This document shows positions 51,197 to 60,314 of a stretch of DNA of 64,000 nucleotides, in pieces (position 1 is the stretch's first letter; each line of letters starts with the position of its first letter). The DNA lies in NCBI GenBank assembly GCA_937900135.1, contig CALCDJ010000080.1, positions 32,144-96,143 of the forward strand, given 5' to 3'. Origin of the DNA: an uncultured Blautia sp. GTDB lineage: Bacteria > Bacillota > Clostridia > Lachnospirales > Lachnospiraceae. The notes beneath the pieces are model-generated. The model saw nothing but the letters and a program-made list of their open reading frames with translations, ran no database searches and was not told the origin of the DNA. Position numbers and translations under genes: made by a program.

Positions 51197-52068
51197 AAGC
51201 AAAGGGAAATGAAAGAAAACGAACATTTTTATTGATTACCATACCCATACTGGTGTTGTTTTTTATGTTTAACACCTTGCCTCTGATAAAAGGTGTGATT
51301 TATAGCTTTACCAATTTCAAGGGCTATGGAAGCTTTGACTGGGTAGGTCTTCGTAATTATATGGATCTGTTTACCGATGCCCGTGTGGGAAAATCCTATC
51401 TGTTTACCTTCCAGTTTGCCATTGTAACCACCCTGATCGTAAATGTGTTCAGCCTGATTCTGGCGCTGGGCTTAAACAGCAAAATCCGCGCCAAGAGTGC
51501 GCTGCGGGGGATTTACTTTATCCCAAATATTCTGGGGGGTCTGGTAGTTGGTTATATTTTCAGCTTTTTCTTTACCTACATCCTTCCGGCAGTAGGAAAA
51601 GCGCTGGGAATCGACTGGCTGAGCAGCAGTATGCTGGCAGATACCAAGAGCGCCTGGTTTGCCGTTGTAATCGTGGCAGCCTGGCAGTCCATTGCCATGA
51701 ATACCATCATTTATATTTCCGGCCTTCAGACTGTGCCGGAGGAGGTATATGAGGCCGGATCTATTGACGGCGCAACTGGCTGGGCAAAGTTCAAAAATCT
51801 TACCTTCCCGTTGATTATGCCATTTTTTACCATTAATATGGTATTATGTATGAAAAACTTCCTGATGGTATTTGATCAGATTATGGCATTGACCAAAGGT
51901 GGCCCGGCGCAGAGTACAGAGTCCATTTCCTACCTGATTTACAAAAACGGTATGGATGGGGGACAGTTTGGATTCCAGAGCGCCAATGCCGTGTTGTTCT
52001 TTGTGGTGATCGTAGTAATTTCTGTGGTACAGCTGCAGTTTTTGAATAAGAAGGAGGAACAGTTATGA
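51193..52068 (+). CDS. Sugar ABC transporter permease (MsmF-like)
   Basis: 291 residues with about six helices. The EAA loop that docks the ATPase reads EEVYEAGSIDGATGWAKFKNLTFPLIMP. First membrane subunit of a CUT1-type importer. The start overlaps the binding-protein stop (ATGA) and the end overlaps the second permease the same way. Confidence 0.94.
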   Translation: MKAKGNERKRTFLLITIPILVLFFMFNTLPLIKGVIYSFTNFKGYGSFDWVGLRNYMDLFTDARVGKSYLFTFQFAIVTTLIVNVFSLILALGLNSKIRAKSALRGIYFIPNILGGLVVGYIFSFFFTYILPAVGKALGIDWLSSSMLADTKSAWFAVVIVAAWQSIAMNTIIYISGLQTVPEEVYEAGSIDGATGWAKFKNLTFPLIMPFFTINMVLCMKNFLMVFDQIMALTKGGPAQSTESISYLIYKNGMDGGQFGFQSANAVLFFVVIVVISVVQLQFLNKKEEQL

Positions 52069-52916
52069 GTAAAGAGAAAAACAGTGTGAACCAGAAAACA
52101 AACTGGCCCATTACCATTCTTCTGGCAGCAGGCTGCGTGACAGTGTTCTTTCCTTTGTATATGGCAGTCATGATCGCCTTCAAAAAGCCTACAGAAATGA
52201 CCAATGATATCGCAGGCGCGCTTTCTTTTCCGGAAAGCTGGAGCCTGGACAACTTTGCTGAAGCTATGAGAGTGACAGATTTCTGGAATTCTCTGGGAAA
52301 TTCCCTGCTGATTACCGTTTGTACAGTGCTTCTGGCTATTGTGATCCACTCTCTGGCAGGTTATGCCATTGGAAGAAATATGGGAAACAGCAAGTTTTAC
52401 AAGTTTTCCTATCTTTATATTGTAAGCGGAATGTTTGTACCTTTTGCCATTTTGATGATGCCTCTGGTAAAACAGACGTCACAGATGGGAATCGGAAACT
52501 GGGTGGGAGTAATCATCCTGTATGTGGTATTCTATATGCCGATGAATCTGCTTCTGTATTCCGGATATCTGAAAAACATTCCCATGGCGCTGGAGGAAGC
52601 AGCTAAGGTGGATGGCGCAAGTACCTGGAGAACCTATTGGAGTATTATTTTCCCGGTGATGAAGCCTATGCATGCGACGGTGGCAGTTTTGACAGCTCTT
52701 GGTACCTGGAATGATGTGATGACACCTCTGGTAATTATGTCCGGTACAGGAAGAAACACTCTGCCTCTGGCACAGCTGAATTTCCAGACTCAGTTCGGAA
52801 CCAATTACAATCTTGCATTTGCCTCCTATCTTCTGGCTTTGATTCCGATCCTTCTCTTTTATCTGATCTGTCAGAAGCAGATTTTAAATGGTGTGGTAAA
52901 TGGCGCAGTAAAATAA
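52065..52916 (+). CDS. Sugar ABC transporter permease (MsmG-like)
   Basis: 283 residues, about six helices. EAA loop MALEEAAKVDGASTWRTYWSIIFPVMKP. It pairs with the preceding permease to form the CUT1 channel. No ATPase gene follows; the operon goes straight to the galactosidase, so a shared MsmK/MsiK-type ATPase elsewhere must power it. Confidence 0.94.
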   Translation: MSKEKNSVNQKTNWPITILLAAGCVTVFFPLYMAVMIAFKKPTEMTNDIAGALSFPESWSLDNFAEAMRVTDFWNSLGNSLLITVCTVLLAIVIHSLAGYAIGRNMGNSKFYKFSYLYIVSGMFVPFAILMMPLVKQTSQMGIGNWVGVIILYVVFYMPMNLLLYSGYLKNIPMALEEAAKVDGASTWRTYWSIIFPVMKPMHATVAVLTALGTWNDVMTPLVIMSGTGRNTLPLAQLNFQTQFGTNYNLAFASYLLALIPILLFYLICQKQILNGVVNGAVK

Positions 52917-52938
52917 CAGACTTAAAGGAGTGTAGCTT

Positions 52939-55125
52939 ATGGCAGTTTATGTAGATGAAAATTCTTTGTTTACCCTTTATACCAAAAACAGTATGTATCA
53001 GATGAAGGCAGATTCTCTGGGAGTGCTGCTTCATACATATTACGGGAAACCAACAGATAAATTTGATTATTCTTATTTGATTTCCAGAAGAGATCATGGG
53101 TTTGCAGGAAATCCTTTTGAGGCAGGAGAGGACAGGACGTATTCCCTGGAAACACTGCCCCAGGAATATACCTGTTTTGGCGGCGGAGACTTCCGGGAAA
53201 GCGCTTTGAAGATTCGTCATCCCATGGGAAGCTGGTCCATGCGACTTGTTTTTGAGAAATACCATATGGAAAAGGGGAAATATGACATTCCAGGTATGCC
53301 CGCTCTTTATGAAGAGGAAGAAAAAGCAGAGACACTGGTGATAACCTTAAAAGATGTGGAAAAGGAAATCTATGTGCACCTCTACTATGGGGTAATGGAA
53401 GAACTAGATGTGATTACCAGGGCTGTACGCATAGAAAACAAAACAGAGGAGCCTATCTACGTGGAACGGGCCATGTCCCTTTGCCTGGACCAGCTTTCCG
53501 GTAATTATGATTTTCTGACCTTCTATGGACGCCATGAGATGGAACGAAACCTTTCCAGAATTCCGGTTCATCATGGAGTACAGGCAGTGGGAAGCACCAG
53601 AGGAAGCTCCAGCCATCATTACAATCCTTTTGTGATCCTGGCAGACAGGGATACATCTGAGACCAGAGGAAACTGTTATGGATTTTCCTTCCTTTACAGC
53701 GGCAATTTCCTTGCAGAAGCAGAGTGTGATCAGATGGATCAGACAAGAGTACTGATGGGAATTCATCCGGAAAACTTCCAGTGGGAACTCCTTCCGGGAG
53801 AGAACTTCTGGACGCCGGAAGTGGCTATGGTTTACAGTGGAGAAGGTCTGGAACGTATGAGTCACAGATTCCACCATGCATATCGTTACCATCTCTGCCG
53901 GGGAAAATATAAAACAGCACGTCGTCCCATTCTTATGAACAACTGGGAAGGCACGTACTTTGACTTTACAGGGGAAAAACTGGTGGAAATGGCCAAAGAA
54001 GCAGCAGGGCTTGGCGTGGAATTGTTTGTCATGGATGACGGATGGTTCGGAAAAAGAGACGATGATAACAGTGGCCTGGGAGACTGGTATGTGAATGAAA
54101 AAAAACTAGGCTGCACACTGGCAGAACTTTCCAAAAAAATCCATCAGTTGGGAATGAAATTCGGAATCTGGTATGAACCGGAATGTATTTCCATGGACAG
54201 TGATCTGTACCGGGCGCATCCGGACTGGGCCATGGCAGTTCCCGGAAGAAAACCGGGAAGATCCAGAAATCAGCTGGTGCTTGATTTTTCCAGAGCAGAT
54301 GTGCGGGAGCATATTTTTGAGCAGATGTGCAAGGTTCTGGATCAGGTTCAGGTGGAATATCTGAAATGGGATTTTAATAGAAGTATCTGTGATGTTCACA
54401 GCGCAAGCCTGCCGGCTCACAGACAGGGAGAGGTGGCGCACCGCTATGTACTGGGACTGTATGAGTTTTTGGAAAAACTCAACACGCGTTATCCGGATAT
54501 GCTTATTGAAGGATGCAGCGGAGGCGGCGGAAGATTTGATGCAGGAATGTTGTATTATACCCCTCAGATCTGGTGCAGTGATGATACTGATGCCATTGAG
54601 CGGCTGAAAATTCAGTATGGAACTTCCTTTGCTTATCCGGTGAGCACCATGGGCTCCCATGTGTCAGCATCACCAAACCATCAGACAGGAAGGTGTACGC
54701 CGCTGCATACAAGAGGAATTGTGGCAATGTCCGGTACTTTTGGCTATGAACTGGACCCGAAGAAGCTGACAGAGGAGGAAAAGGAGGAAATCCGTAAGCA
54801 GGTGGAAACCTTTAAGAAGGATTATGAACTGATTCAGAATGGTACATATTACCGGCTTACTTCTCCTTATGAGGCAGAAGCTTACCATGCATGGGCATTT
54901 GTATCAGAAGATCAGAGCGAGGCGCTGGTAAACGTGATTTCCACAAGAAGCGTTCCCAATGCTGCTCCCGGTTATCTGAAGCTTCGTGGATTAAAGGAAC
55001 AGGAAAGATATGTTCTGGACGGAAAAGAATACCCAGGCAGCGTACTGATGCAGGGAGGACTTCTCCTTCCTAAGCCGCAGCGAGAATATGAAGGCTGGCA
55101 GATGCATTTGGTGAAAAAAGCATAA
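52939..55125 (+). CDS. GH36 alpha-galactosidase
   Basis: 728 residues, no signal peptide, so it acts in the cytosol on imported alpha-galactosides. GH36 blocks: DDGWFGKRDDDNSGLGDWYVN, YLKWDFNRSICDVH with nucleophile Asp478, and QIWCSDDTDAIERLKIQYG with acid/base Asp548. These positions match the catalytic pair reported for the Geobacillus AgaA enzyme. LIEGCSGGGGRFD and SHVSASPNHQTGR are further signatures. Length matches tetrameric group I enzymes. Last gene of the operon; a strong hairpin follows. Confidence 0.96.
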   Translation: MAVYVDENSLFTLYTKNSMYQMKADSLGVLLHTYYGKPTDKFDYSYLISRRDHGFAGNPFEAGEDRTYSLETLPQEYTCFGGGDFRESALKIRHPMGSWSMRLVFEKYHMEKGKYDIPGMPALYEEEEKAETLVITLKDVEKEIYVHLYYGVMEELDVITRAVRIENKTEEPIYVERAMSLCLDQLSGNYDFLTFYGRHEMERNLSRIPVHHGVQAVGSTRGSSSHHYNPFVILADRDTSETRGNCYGFSFLYSGNFLAEAECDQMDQTRVLMGIHPENFQWELLPGENFWTPEVAMVYSGEGLERMSHRFHHAYRYHLCRGKYKTARRPILMNNWEGTYFDFTGEKLVEMAKEAAGLGVELFVMDDGWFGKRDDDNSGLGDWYVNEKKLGCTLAELSKKIHQLGMKFGIWYEPECISMDSDLYRAHPDWAMAVPGRKPGRSRNQLVLDFSRADVREHIFEQMCKVLDQVQVEYLKWDFNRSICDVHSASLPAHRQGEVAHRYVLGLYEFLEKLNTRYPDMLIEGCSGGGGRFDAGMLYYTPQIWCSDDTDAIERLKIQYGTSFAYPVSTMGSHVSASPNHQTGRCTPLHTRGIVAMSGTFGYELDPKKLTEEEKEEIRKQVETFKKDYELIQNGTYYRLTSPYEAEAYHAWAFVSEDQSEALVNVISTRSVPNAAPGYLKLRGLKEQERYVLDGKEYPGSVLMQGGLLLPKPQREYEGWQMHLVKKA

Positions 55126-55137
55126 AAAATAAAAGTA

Positions 55138-55193
55138 ACAGACAGGCAGTTCTGAATTCCGTTAAAAAGAGGAGATCAGAGCTGCCTGTCTGT
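55138..55193. terminator. Bidirectional terminator between alpha-galactosidase and YoaK-like genes
   Basis: An 18-bp stem (55138-55155 with 55176-55193) containing one G-U pair, T-rich after the right arm. Its right arm ends where the convergent gene's stop codon begins. Confidence 0.88.
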
Positions 55194-55856
55194 TTATGCT
55201 TTCCGGGAAAGACGATGGTCATAGATCGTGACTGCCAGAGTAATCAAAAGAAGAGGCAAACCGGTAAGGATACTCAAAGTACCCAGATGCCTAAGAGCAA
55301 ACCATCCATAAACCACACCCAGATGGAAACCCAGCAGGGTTCCTCCGTAGAAGAGGAAACGTTTCAAATGGGCATCCTCCCGGTGGTAGAGATATTCGGT
55401 CAGTCCTGCGAAGCACTGTCGAAGGTTGTTGGTGGAAAAAACAGTGGCGCTGTTAAAGCCTGCAGCCTTTGTATAAGCCAGCCACTGAACGGCTGTGGCA
55501 AAAAAGACTGGATACAGGGCAAGAACCGGGTCCCATTCCATAGGAACAAACACCATGATCAGACAGCAAAGGGTATCAATGGCAATGGCTACGTAACGAA
55601 AATCTGTTTTCTTTAAAAATTTCGGAAGAAGGGTGGCAAAGACAATTCCTCCAATATAACAAAGGGTAGCTCCCAGACGCACCAGGAAATCAAAGACAGA
55701 GCCGTTTAACCCTGAAACCAGAAGATAGATGAGATTCGTGGTTTCCGAAGAGCCGAAAGTGGAACTATGTGTGAGAAGGGCATACACGCCAAGAAATCCT
55801 CCTACCATAGCCATGGAGTGGTGTGCGGCTGTTTCCCATTTTTCTTTTGTATTCAT
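55194..55856 (-). CDS. YoaK/DUF1275-family membrane protein
   Basis: 220 residues with about six helices. HHSMAMVGGFLGVYALL, NLIYLL, AAGFNSATVFSTNNLRQ and ARCxLxxAHLKR-like EDAHLKRFLFYGGTLLGFHLGV fit DUF1275, a family of putative transporters of unknown substrate. ATG 55856 follows GAGGGGA; the frame continues 36 codons upstream but across the promoter, so it is not translated. Confidence 0.87.
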   Translation of the reverse strand: MNTKEKWETAAHHSMAMVGGFLGVYALLTHSSTFGSSETTNLIYLLVSGLNGSVFDFLVRLGATLCYIGGIVFATLLPKFLKKTDFRYVAIAIDTLCCLIMVFVPMEWDPVLALYPVFFATAVQWLAYTKAAGFNSATVFSTNNLRQCFAGLTEYLYHREDAHLKRFLFYGGTLLGFHLGVVYGWFALRHLGTLSILTGLPLLLITLAVTIYDHRLSRKA

Positions 55857-55935
55857 AAGCGATTCCCCTCTTTTTTTATTTTGCGGGTAGTGTTGAGGCA
55901 CAAAGGAGCGTACTGCCCCTGGTATACCGACGCTA

Positions 55936-55964
55936 AGTATAGCACATAGGCAATTGGGAAACAA
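55936..55964 (-). promoter_or_regulatory. Promoter of the YoaK-like gene
   Basis: Minus strand TTGTTT (55964-55959), 17-bp spacer with extended TGC, TATACT (55941-55936). Confidence 0.78.
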
Positions 55965-56031
55965 GTTTACAATCCTGATTAAAAATGGGGGAAAGAGTCT
56001 TGTCCATGGGATAAAGTGGATGCTTTTCGGG

Positions 56032-56061
56032 TTGTCCCTCTCCTTGCTTCTATGCTATAAT
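56032..56061 (+). promoter_or_regulatory. Promoter of pcrA
   Basis: TTGTCC (56032-56037), 18-bp spacer with extended TGC, TATAAT (56056-56061), 33 bases before the ATG. Confidence 0.75.
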
Positions 56062-56094
56062 AACCCTCAACGGAAAGCAAAAAGGAGATAAGAA

Positions 56095-58326
56095 ATGTCG
56101 ATTTATGATACATTAAACGGAAAGCAGCGGGAGGCTGTCTGTCATACAGAGGGGCCGCTGTTGATTCTGGCTGGAGCCGGGTCTGGAAAAACCCGTGTAC
56201 TGACCCACAGGATTGCTTATCTAATGGACGAAAAGGGAGTAAATCCATGGAATATCCTGGCCATTACCTTCACCAATAAGGCGGCAGGAGAAATGCGTGA
56301 CAGGGTAGATAAGCTGATTGGTTTTGGAGCAGAAAGTGTTTGGGTTTCCACCTTTCATTCAGCCTGTGTACGGATTTTAAGGAGATATATTGACCGCCTG
56401 GGTTACGACAGTAATTTCACCATTTACGATACGGATGACCAGAAAACCATTATGAAGGAAATCTGTAAGAGACTGAATATTGATACGAAAGTATATAAGG
56501 AGCGTTCCCTTCTGGCTCAGATTTCCCACGCAAAGGATGAACTGATCACGCCGGATGAGATGGAACTGAATGCAGGAGGAGACTATAACCAGAAAAAAGT
56601 AGCTGGTGTATATCGGGAATATCAGGCTGTTCTGCGCAAGAACAATGCCCTGGATTTTGATGATCTGATTGTGAAGACCGTGGAATTGTTTCAGAATTGT
56701 GGAGAGGTACTGGAAGCCTATCAGGAACGTTTCCGCTACATTATGGTGGATGAGTACCAGGACACCAACACGGCGCAGTTTAAGCTCATCAGTCTTTTGG
56801 CTTCCAAATATGAAAATCTTTGTGTGGTGGGCGACGATGACCAGTCTATCTATAAATTCCGTGGAGCCAATATTGGGAATATTCTTGGTTTTGAGCGGGT
56901 ATTTCCCAGTGCAAAGGTCATTCGTCTGGAGCAGAACTATCGTTCCACAAAGAACATTCTGAATGCAGCCAATGAAGTGATTGCCAATAATACAGAACGA
57001 AAGTCAAAGACCTTGTGGACGGAGAATGAGGAAGGAGAAAAGATTCATTTTCGTCAGTTCCTCAACGGGTTTGAAGAGGCAGAATATGTGGTGGGAGAAA
57101 TTTCCAGCGGAAAACGGGAGGGGCGGTTTGACTATAAAGACTGTGCCATTCTTTACCGGACCAATGCGCAGTCCCGTCTTTTTGAAGAGAAATGTCTGAT
57201 GGCAAATATTCCCTATAAGATTGTAGGTGGAGTGAATTTTTATGCCCGTAAGGAGATCAAGGATCTGTTAAGTTACCTGAAAACCATTGACAACGGAAAG
57301 GACGATCTTTCCGTAAAGCGTATCATCAATGTGCCAAAAAGAGGAATTGGACAGGCTTCTATCAATAAGGTACAGGATTATGCCGATCAGATGGATATTA
57401 CCTTTTATGAAGCGCTGCGGGTAGCGGAAGAGGTTCCTTCTCTGGGAAGGGCTTTTTCCAAAATTGACGGGTTTGTGACCTTTATTCAGTCTCTGAAAAG
57501 CAAGGCAGAAACCTATACGGTGCGGGAACTTCTGGAGGAAGTAATTGATCTTACCGGTTATGTGGATGAACTTCGGGCAGAGGATACAGAAGAATCCCGC
57601 TCCCGAATTGAAAATATTGAGGAACTGATTTCCAAAACCGCGTCCTATGAGGAAGCCATGCAGAAATTGAATCGTCCGGCGACTCTTTCTGGTTTTCTGG
57701 AGGAAATTGCGCTGATTGCGGATATCGATTCCGTAGATCCAGGGCAGGATTATGTACTTCTTATGACCTTACATAGTGCCAAGGGACTGGAATTTCCAAG
57801 GGTATTTCTTGCCGGAATGGAAGATGGCATGTTCCCCAGCTATATGAGTATTTGTTCCGGAGATCTTTCTGATCTGGAAGAAGAAAGACGTCTCTGTTAT
57901 GTGGGGATTACCAGAGCCATGGAAGACCTCACCCTTACCAGCGCTCAGCAGCGGGTGATCCGGGGAGACGTACAGTACAACAAGGTGTCCCGGTTTGTAC
58001 GGGAGATCCCAAGGGAACTGGTGGAACTAGGACATACCATTGAGACCAGGAAGCCAAAGCTGGAAGAAGTGATCCCCGCGAAGAGCAGTTACGCTCAGAT
58101 GAAGATGGCATTTCAGGCAAAAGCCTTCCAGCCAAAGAATTTTACGGTAAAAAAAGCAGAAAGCCTGGATTATGAAGTGGGGGATACGGTTCGTCATGTA
58201 AAATTCGGCGTGGGTATTGTAAAAAATATTGCTGAAGGCGGACGTGACTATGAAGTGACAGTGGATTTTGACAAAGCCGGTGTCAAAAAGATGTTTGCAG
58301 GTTTTGCCAAGCTGAAAAAAATATAA
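56095..58326 (+). CDS. pcrA: ATP-dependent DNA helicase PcrA (UvrD/Rep family)
   Basis: 3'-5' superfamily 1A helicase for repair and clearing of replication forks. N-terminal LNGKQREAVCHTEGPLLILAGAGSGKT (Q motif and Walker A), AITFTNKAAGEM, VDEYQDTN (motif II), VVGDDDQSIYKFRGA (III), LEQNYRST (IV), MTLHSAKGLEFPRVFLAGMEDGMFP (V) and EEERRLCYVGITRA (VI). The C-terminal Tudor-like domain (VGDTVRHVKFGVGIVKNIAEGG) that docks RNA polymerase is present. 743 residues. RBS AAGGAG. Confidence 0.97.
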   Translation: MSIYDTLNGKQREAVCHTEGPLLILAGAGSGKTRVLTHRIAYLMDEKGVNPWNILAITFTNKAAGEMRDRVDKLIGFGAESVWVSTFHSACVRILRRYIDRLGYDSNFTIYDTDDQKTIMKEICKRLNIDTKVYKERSLLAQISHAKDELITPDEMELNAGGDYNQKKVAGVYREYQAVLRKNNALDFDDLIVKTVELFQNCGEVLEAYQERFRYIMVDEYQDTNTAQFKLISLLASKYENLCVVGDDDQSIYKFRGANIGNILGFERVFPSAKVIRLEQNYRSTKNILNAANEVIANNTERKSKTLWTENEEGEKIHFRQFLNGFEEAEYVVGEISSGKREGRFDYKDCAILYRTNAQSRLFEEKCLMANIPYKIVGGVNFYARKEIKDLLSYLKTIDNGKDDLSVKRIINVPKRGIGQASINKVQDYADQMDITFYEALRVAEEVPSLGRAFSKIDGFVTFIQSLKSKAETYTVRELLEEVIDLTGYVDELRAEDTEESRSRIENIEELISKTASYEEAMQKLNRPATLSGFLEEIALIADIDSVDPGQDYVLLMTLHSAKGLEFPRVFLAGMEDGMFPSYMSICSGDLSDLEEERRLCYVGITRAMEDLTLTSAQQRVIRGDVQYNKVSRFVREIPRELVELGHTIETRKPKLEEVIPAKSSYAQMKMAFQAKAFQPKNFTVKKAESLDYEVGDTVRHVKFGVGIVKNIAEGGRDYEVTVDFDKAGVKKMFAGFAKLKKI

Positions 58327-58481
58327 AGAGCTTTGTTCCTGCTTTTGGTAAAAAAATAGTTTTTATAAAAAGTGATTAATTGTGGTAAAATATAGCCAAC
58401 GGTGGTATAATACTAATCAACTAGGAAATGTCTCCCGGTGAGCAGGGATGCTTGCAAGAATATGAGAGGATGGTGCAGAAT

Positions 58482-58706
58482 ATGAACATGAACAAAATCG
58501 AAGAATTACTGGCAGCTTTAAAGAAAAAGGAAGATGACAAACAGAAAAATACAGTCCTCTGGGTCCTGGCGATCATTGGCGCAGTGGCAGCAGTAGCAGG
58601 AATTGCCTATGCAGTTTACCGCTTCTTCGCACCTGATTATCTGGAAGATTTTGACGAGGACTTTGACGATGATTTTGATGATTATTTCGAAGATGACGAG
58701 GAATAA
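58482..58706 (+). CDS. Small single-helix membrane protein with acidic tail
   Basis: About 74 residues: MNMNKIEELLAALKKKEDDKQKN, one helix (TVLWVLAIIGAVAAVAGIAYAVYRFF), then a tail made almost wholly of Asp, Glu, Phe and Tyr (DFDEDFDDDFDDYFEDDEE). Small proteins of this kind recur in Lachnospiraceae without known function. AGAGG at 58465-58469 is 12 bases from ATG 58482; ATG 58470 and 58488 are alternatives. A TATAAT at 58406-58411 may be its -10. The terminator at 58776 follows. Confidence 0.75.
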   Translation: MNMNKIEELLAALKKKEDDKQKNTVLWVLAIIGAVAAVAGIAYAVYRFFAPDYLEDFDEDFDDDFDDYFEDDEE

Positions 58707-58775
58707 TCCATAAAATCCTGAAGGAACAGAAAACCGCAGTATTTGCGGACAGGAAACAAAGAATAAAAACAAGTG

Positions 58776-58807
58776 AAATAGCTCCGGCAGATACCGGAGC
58801 TATTTTT
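58776..58807 (+). terminator. Terminator directly upstream of rlmD
   Basis: Perfect 12-bp stem AAATAGCTCCGG (58776-58787)/CCGGAGCTATTT (58794-58805), T run to 58807, then GGAGG at 58811 and the rlmD ATG at 58820. Confidence 0.88.
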
Positions 58808-58819
58808 GGCGGAGGTATA

Positions 58820-60208
58820 ATGAAAAAAGGCGAAATTTATGAAGGAATCATAGAAAAAGTAGAATTTCCTAATAAGGGACTGGTATTTGTAGAAGGAACA
58901 AAGGTCATTGTAAAAAATGGCATCCCAGGCCAGAGAGTCCAGTTTGTAATCAATAAAAAACGTTCCGGACGTGCAGAGGGACGTCTTCTGGAGGTGCTGG
59001 AAAAATCCCCTCTGGAAAAAAGAGATCCGGTGTGTCATTCTTTTCCTCAGTGTGGAGGCTGTATGTATCAGACTATGGAGTATGAAGATCAGCTTCGGAT
59101 GAAAGAAACACAGGTACAGGAGCTTCTGGATGCTGCTCTGAAGCAGGGAGGACAGACAGACGAAAGGGGAGAGGCATCTTATCATTGGGAAGGCATTCAT
59201 GGCAGTCCTATTGAATTTGGGTATCGGAACAAAATGGAATTTTCTTTTGGAGACGAATATAAGGATGGACCTCTTTCTCTGGGACTGCACAAAAAAGGAA
59301 GTACATATGATGTGTTGAATGTGGGAGACTGTAAGCTGGTACACGAAGATATGACAAAAATTCTCGCCTGCGTATGGGAATATTTCCGTGATCGTGGAGT
59401 CTCTTATTATAAAAAAATGCAGCACGTAGGTTATCTGCGCCATCTGCTGCTTCGCCGGGGAGTGACAACCGGGGAAATTCTGGTACATGTGATTACCACC
59501 AGTCAGGAGGAGCATGATTTAACTCCTCTTAAGGAAGCTCTCCTTGCTCTTCCTCTGGAAGGAAAAATTGTGGGAATCATGCACATCATCAACGATTCTC
59601 TTTCTGATGTGGTACGAAGCGATGAAACCAGGATTTTATACGGACAGGATTATTTTTATGAGACATTGCTGGGACTGCGGTTTAAGATCAGTACCTTTTC
59701 TTTCTTCCAGCCCAATTCTCTGGCAGCAGAAGTGCTGTACTCCATTGTAAGGGAGTATATCGGCGATACCAAAGATCTGGAGGTGTTTGACCTTTACAGC
59801 GGAACGGGAACCATTGCCCAGCTTCTGGCTTCTGTGGCAAAGGAAGTAATCGGCGTGGAAATCGTGGAAGAAGCGGTTGAGGCTGCAAGGGAAAATGCAG
59901 CATTAAATGGTCTTACCAACTGTCGGTTTATTGCGGGAGACGTTTTAAAGGTATTGGATGATCTGGAAGAAAAACCGGATGTAATCGTGTTGGACCCGCC
60001 AAGAGACGGAATTCACCCCAAGGCGCTGCCGAAGATTATCGGTTACGGCGTGGAGAAGATTGTATATATTTCCTGCAAAGCGACCAGCCTCGCCAGGGAT
60101 CTGGAAGCATTTCTGGCAGCAGGCTATCAGGTAGAACGGGCCTGTAGTGTTGATCAATTCTGTGAAACGGTGCATGTGGAGACGGTCGCTTTACTTTCCC
60201 GTAAATAA
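58820..60208 (+). CDS. rlmD: 23S rRNA (uracil-5-)-methyltransferase (RlmD/RumA, TrmA family)
   Basis: SAM-dependent m5U methyltransferase. N-terminal TRAM-like domain (EGIIEKVEFPNKGLVFVEGTKVIVKNGIPGQ), iron-sulphur motif CHSFPQCGGCMYQ, SAM-binding VFDLYSGTGTIAQLLA, DPPRDGIHPKAL and the catalytic Cys in VYISCKATSLARDL. 462 residues, ending normally in HVETVALLSRK, so the gene is intact although a mobile element lies directly after it. RBS GGAGG 4 bases before ATG is tight. Confidence 0.93.
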   Translation: MKKGEIYEGIIEKVEFPNKGLVFVEGTKVIVKNGIPGQRVQFVINKKRSGRAEGRLLEVLEKSPLEKRDPVCHSFPQCGGCMYQTMEYEDQLRMKETQVQELLDAALKQGGQTDERGEASYHWEGIHGSPIEFGYRNKMEFSFGDEYKDGPLSLGLHKKGSTYDVLNVGDCKLVHEDMTKILACVWEYFRDRGVSYYKKMQHVGYLRHLLLRRGVTTGEILVHVITTSQEEHDLTPLKEALLALPLEGKIVGIMHIINDSLSDVVRSDETRILYGQDYFYETLLGLRFKISTFSFFQPNSLAAEVLYSIVREYIGDTKDLEVFDLYSGTGTIAQLLASVAKEVIGVEIVEEAVEAARENAALNGLTNCRFIAGDVLKVLDDLEEKPDVIVLDPPRDGIHPKALPKIIGYGVEKIVYISCKATSLARDLEAFLAAGYQVERACSVDQFCETVHVETVALLSRK

Positions 60209-60314
60209 GCGGTTTTCCGGGCGTTTCAGTCAACAAAATATGGGTTTTGTCTACCATTTGTCAACGCTTTTTTAAGTGGTAGACAGGCCTGCCGCTTTTT
60301 CAAAAATGTCAACG
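60173..60314. other. Probable attachment end (attL/attR) of an integrated element
   Basis: The 3' end of rlmD/rumA, with the conserved HVETV codons at 60173-60187, is a known insertion target of ICEs in Firmicutes, and the convergent integrase starts 64 bases after the rlmD stop. Integrase-side repeats are present: inverted GTCTACCA (60249-60256)/TGGTAGAC (60277-60284) and TGTCAACG at 60259 and 60307. The exact core cannot be set without the other end. Confidence 0.55.

Noticed and set aside
55857..55964. N-terminal extension of the YoaK-like protein
   Set aside because: The extension would be read from inside a good TTGTTT-17-TATACT promoter and lacks an RBS.
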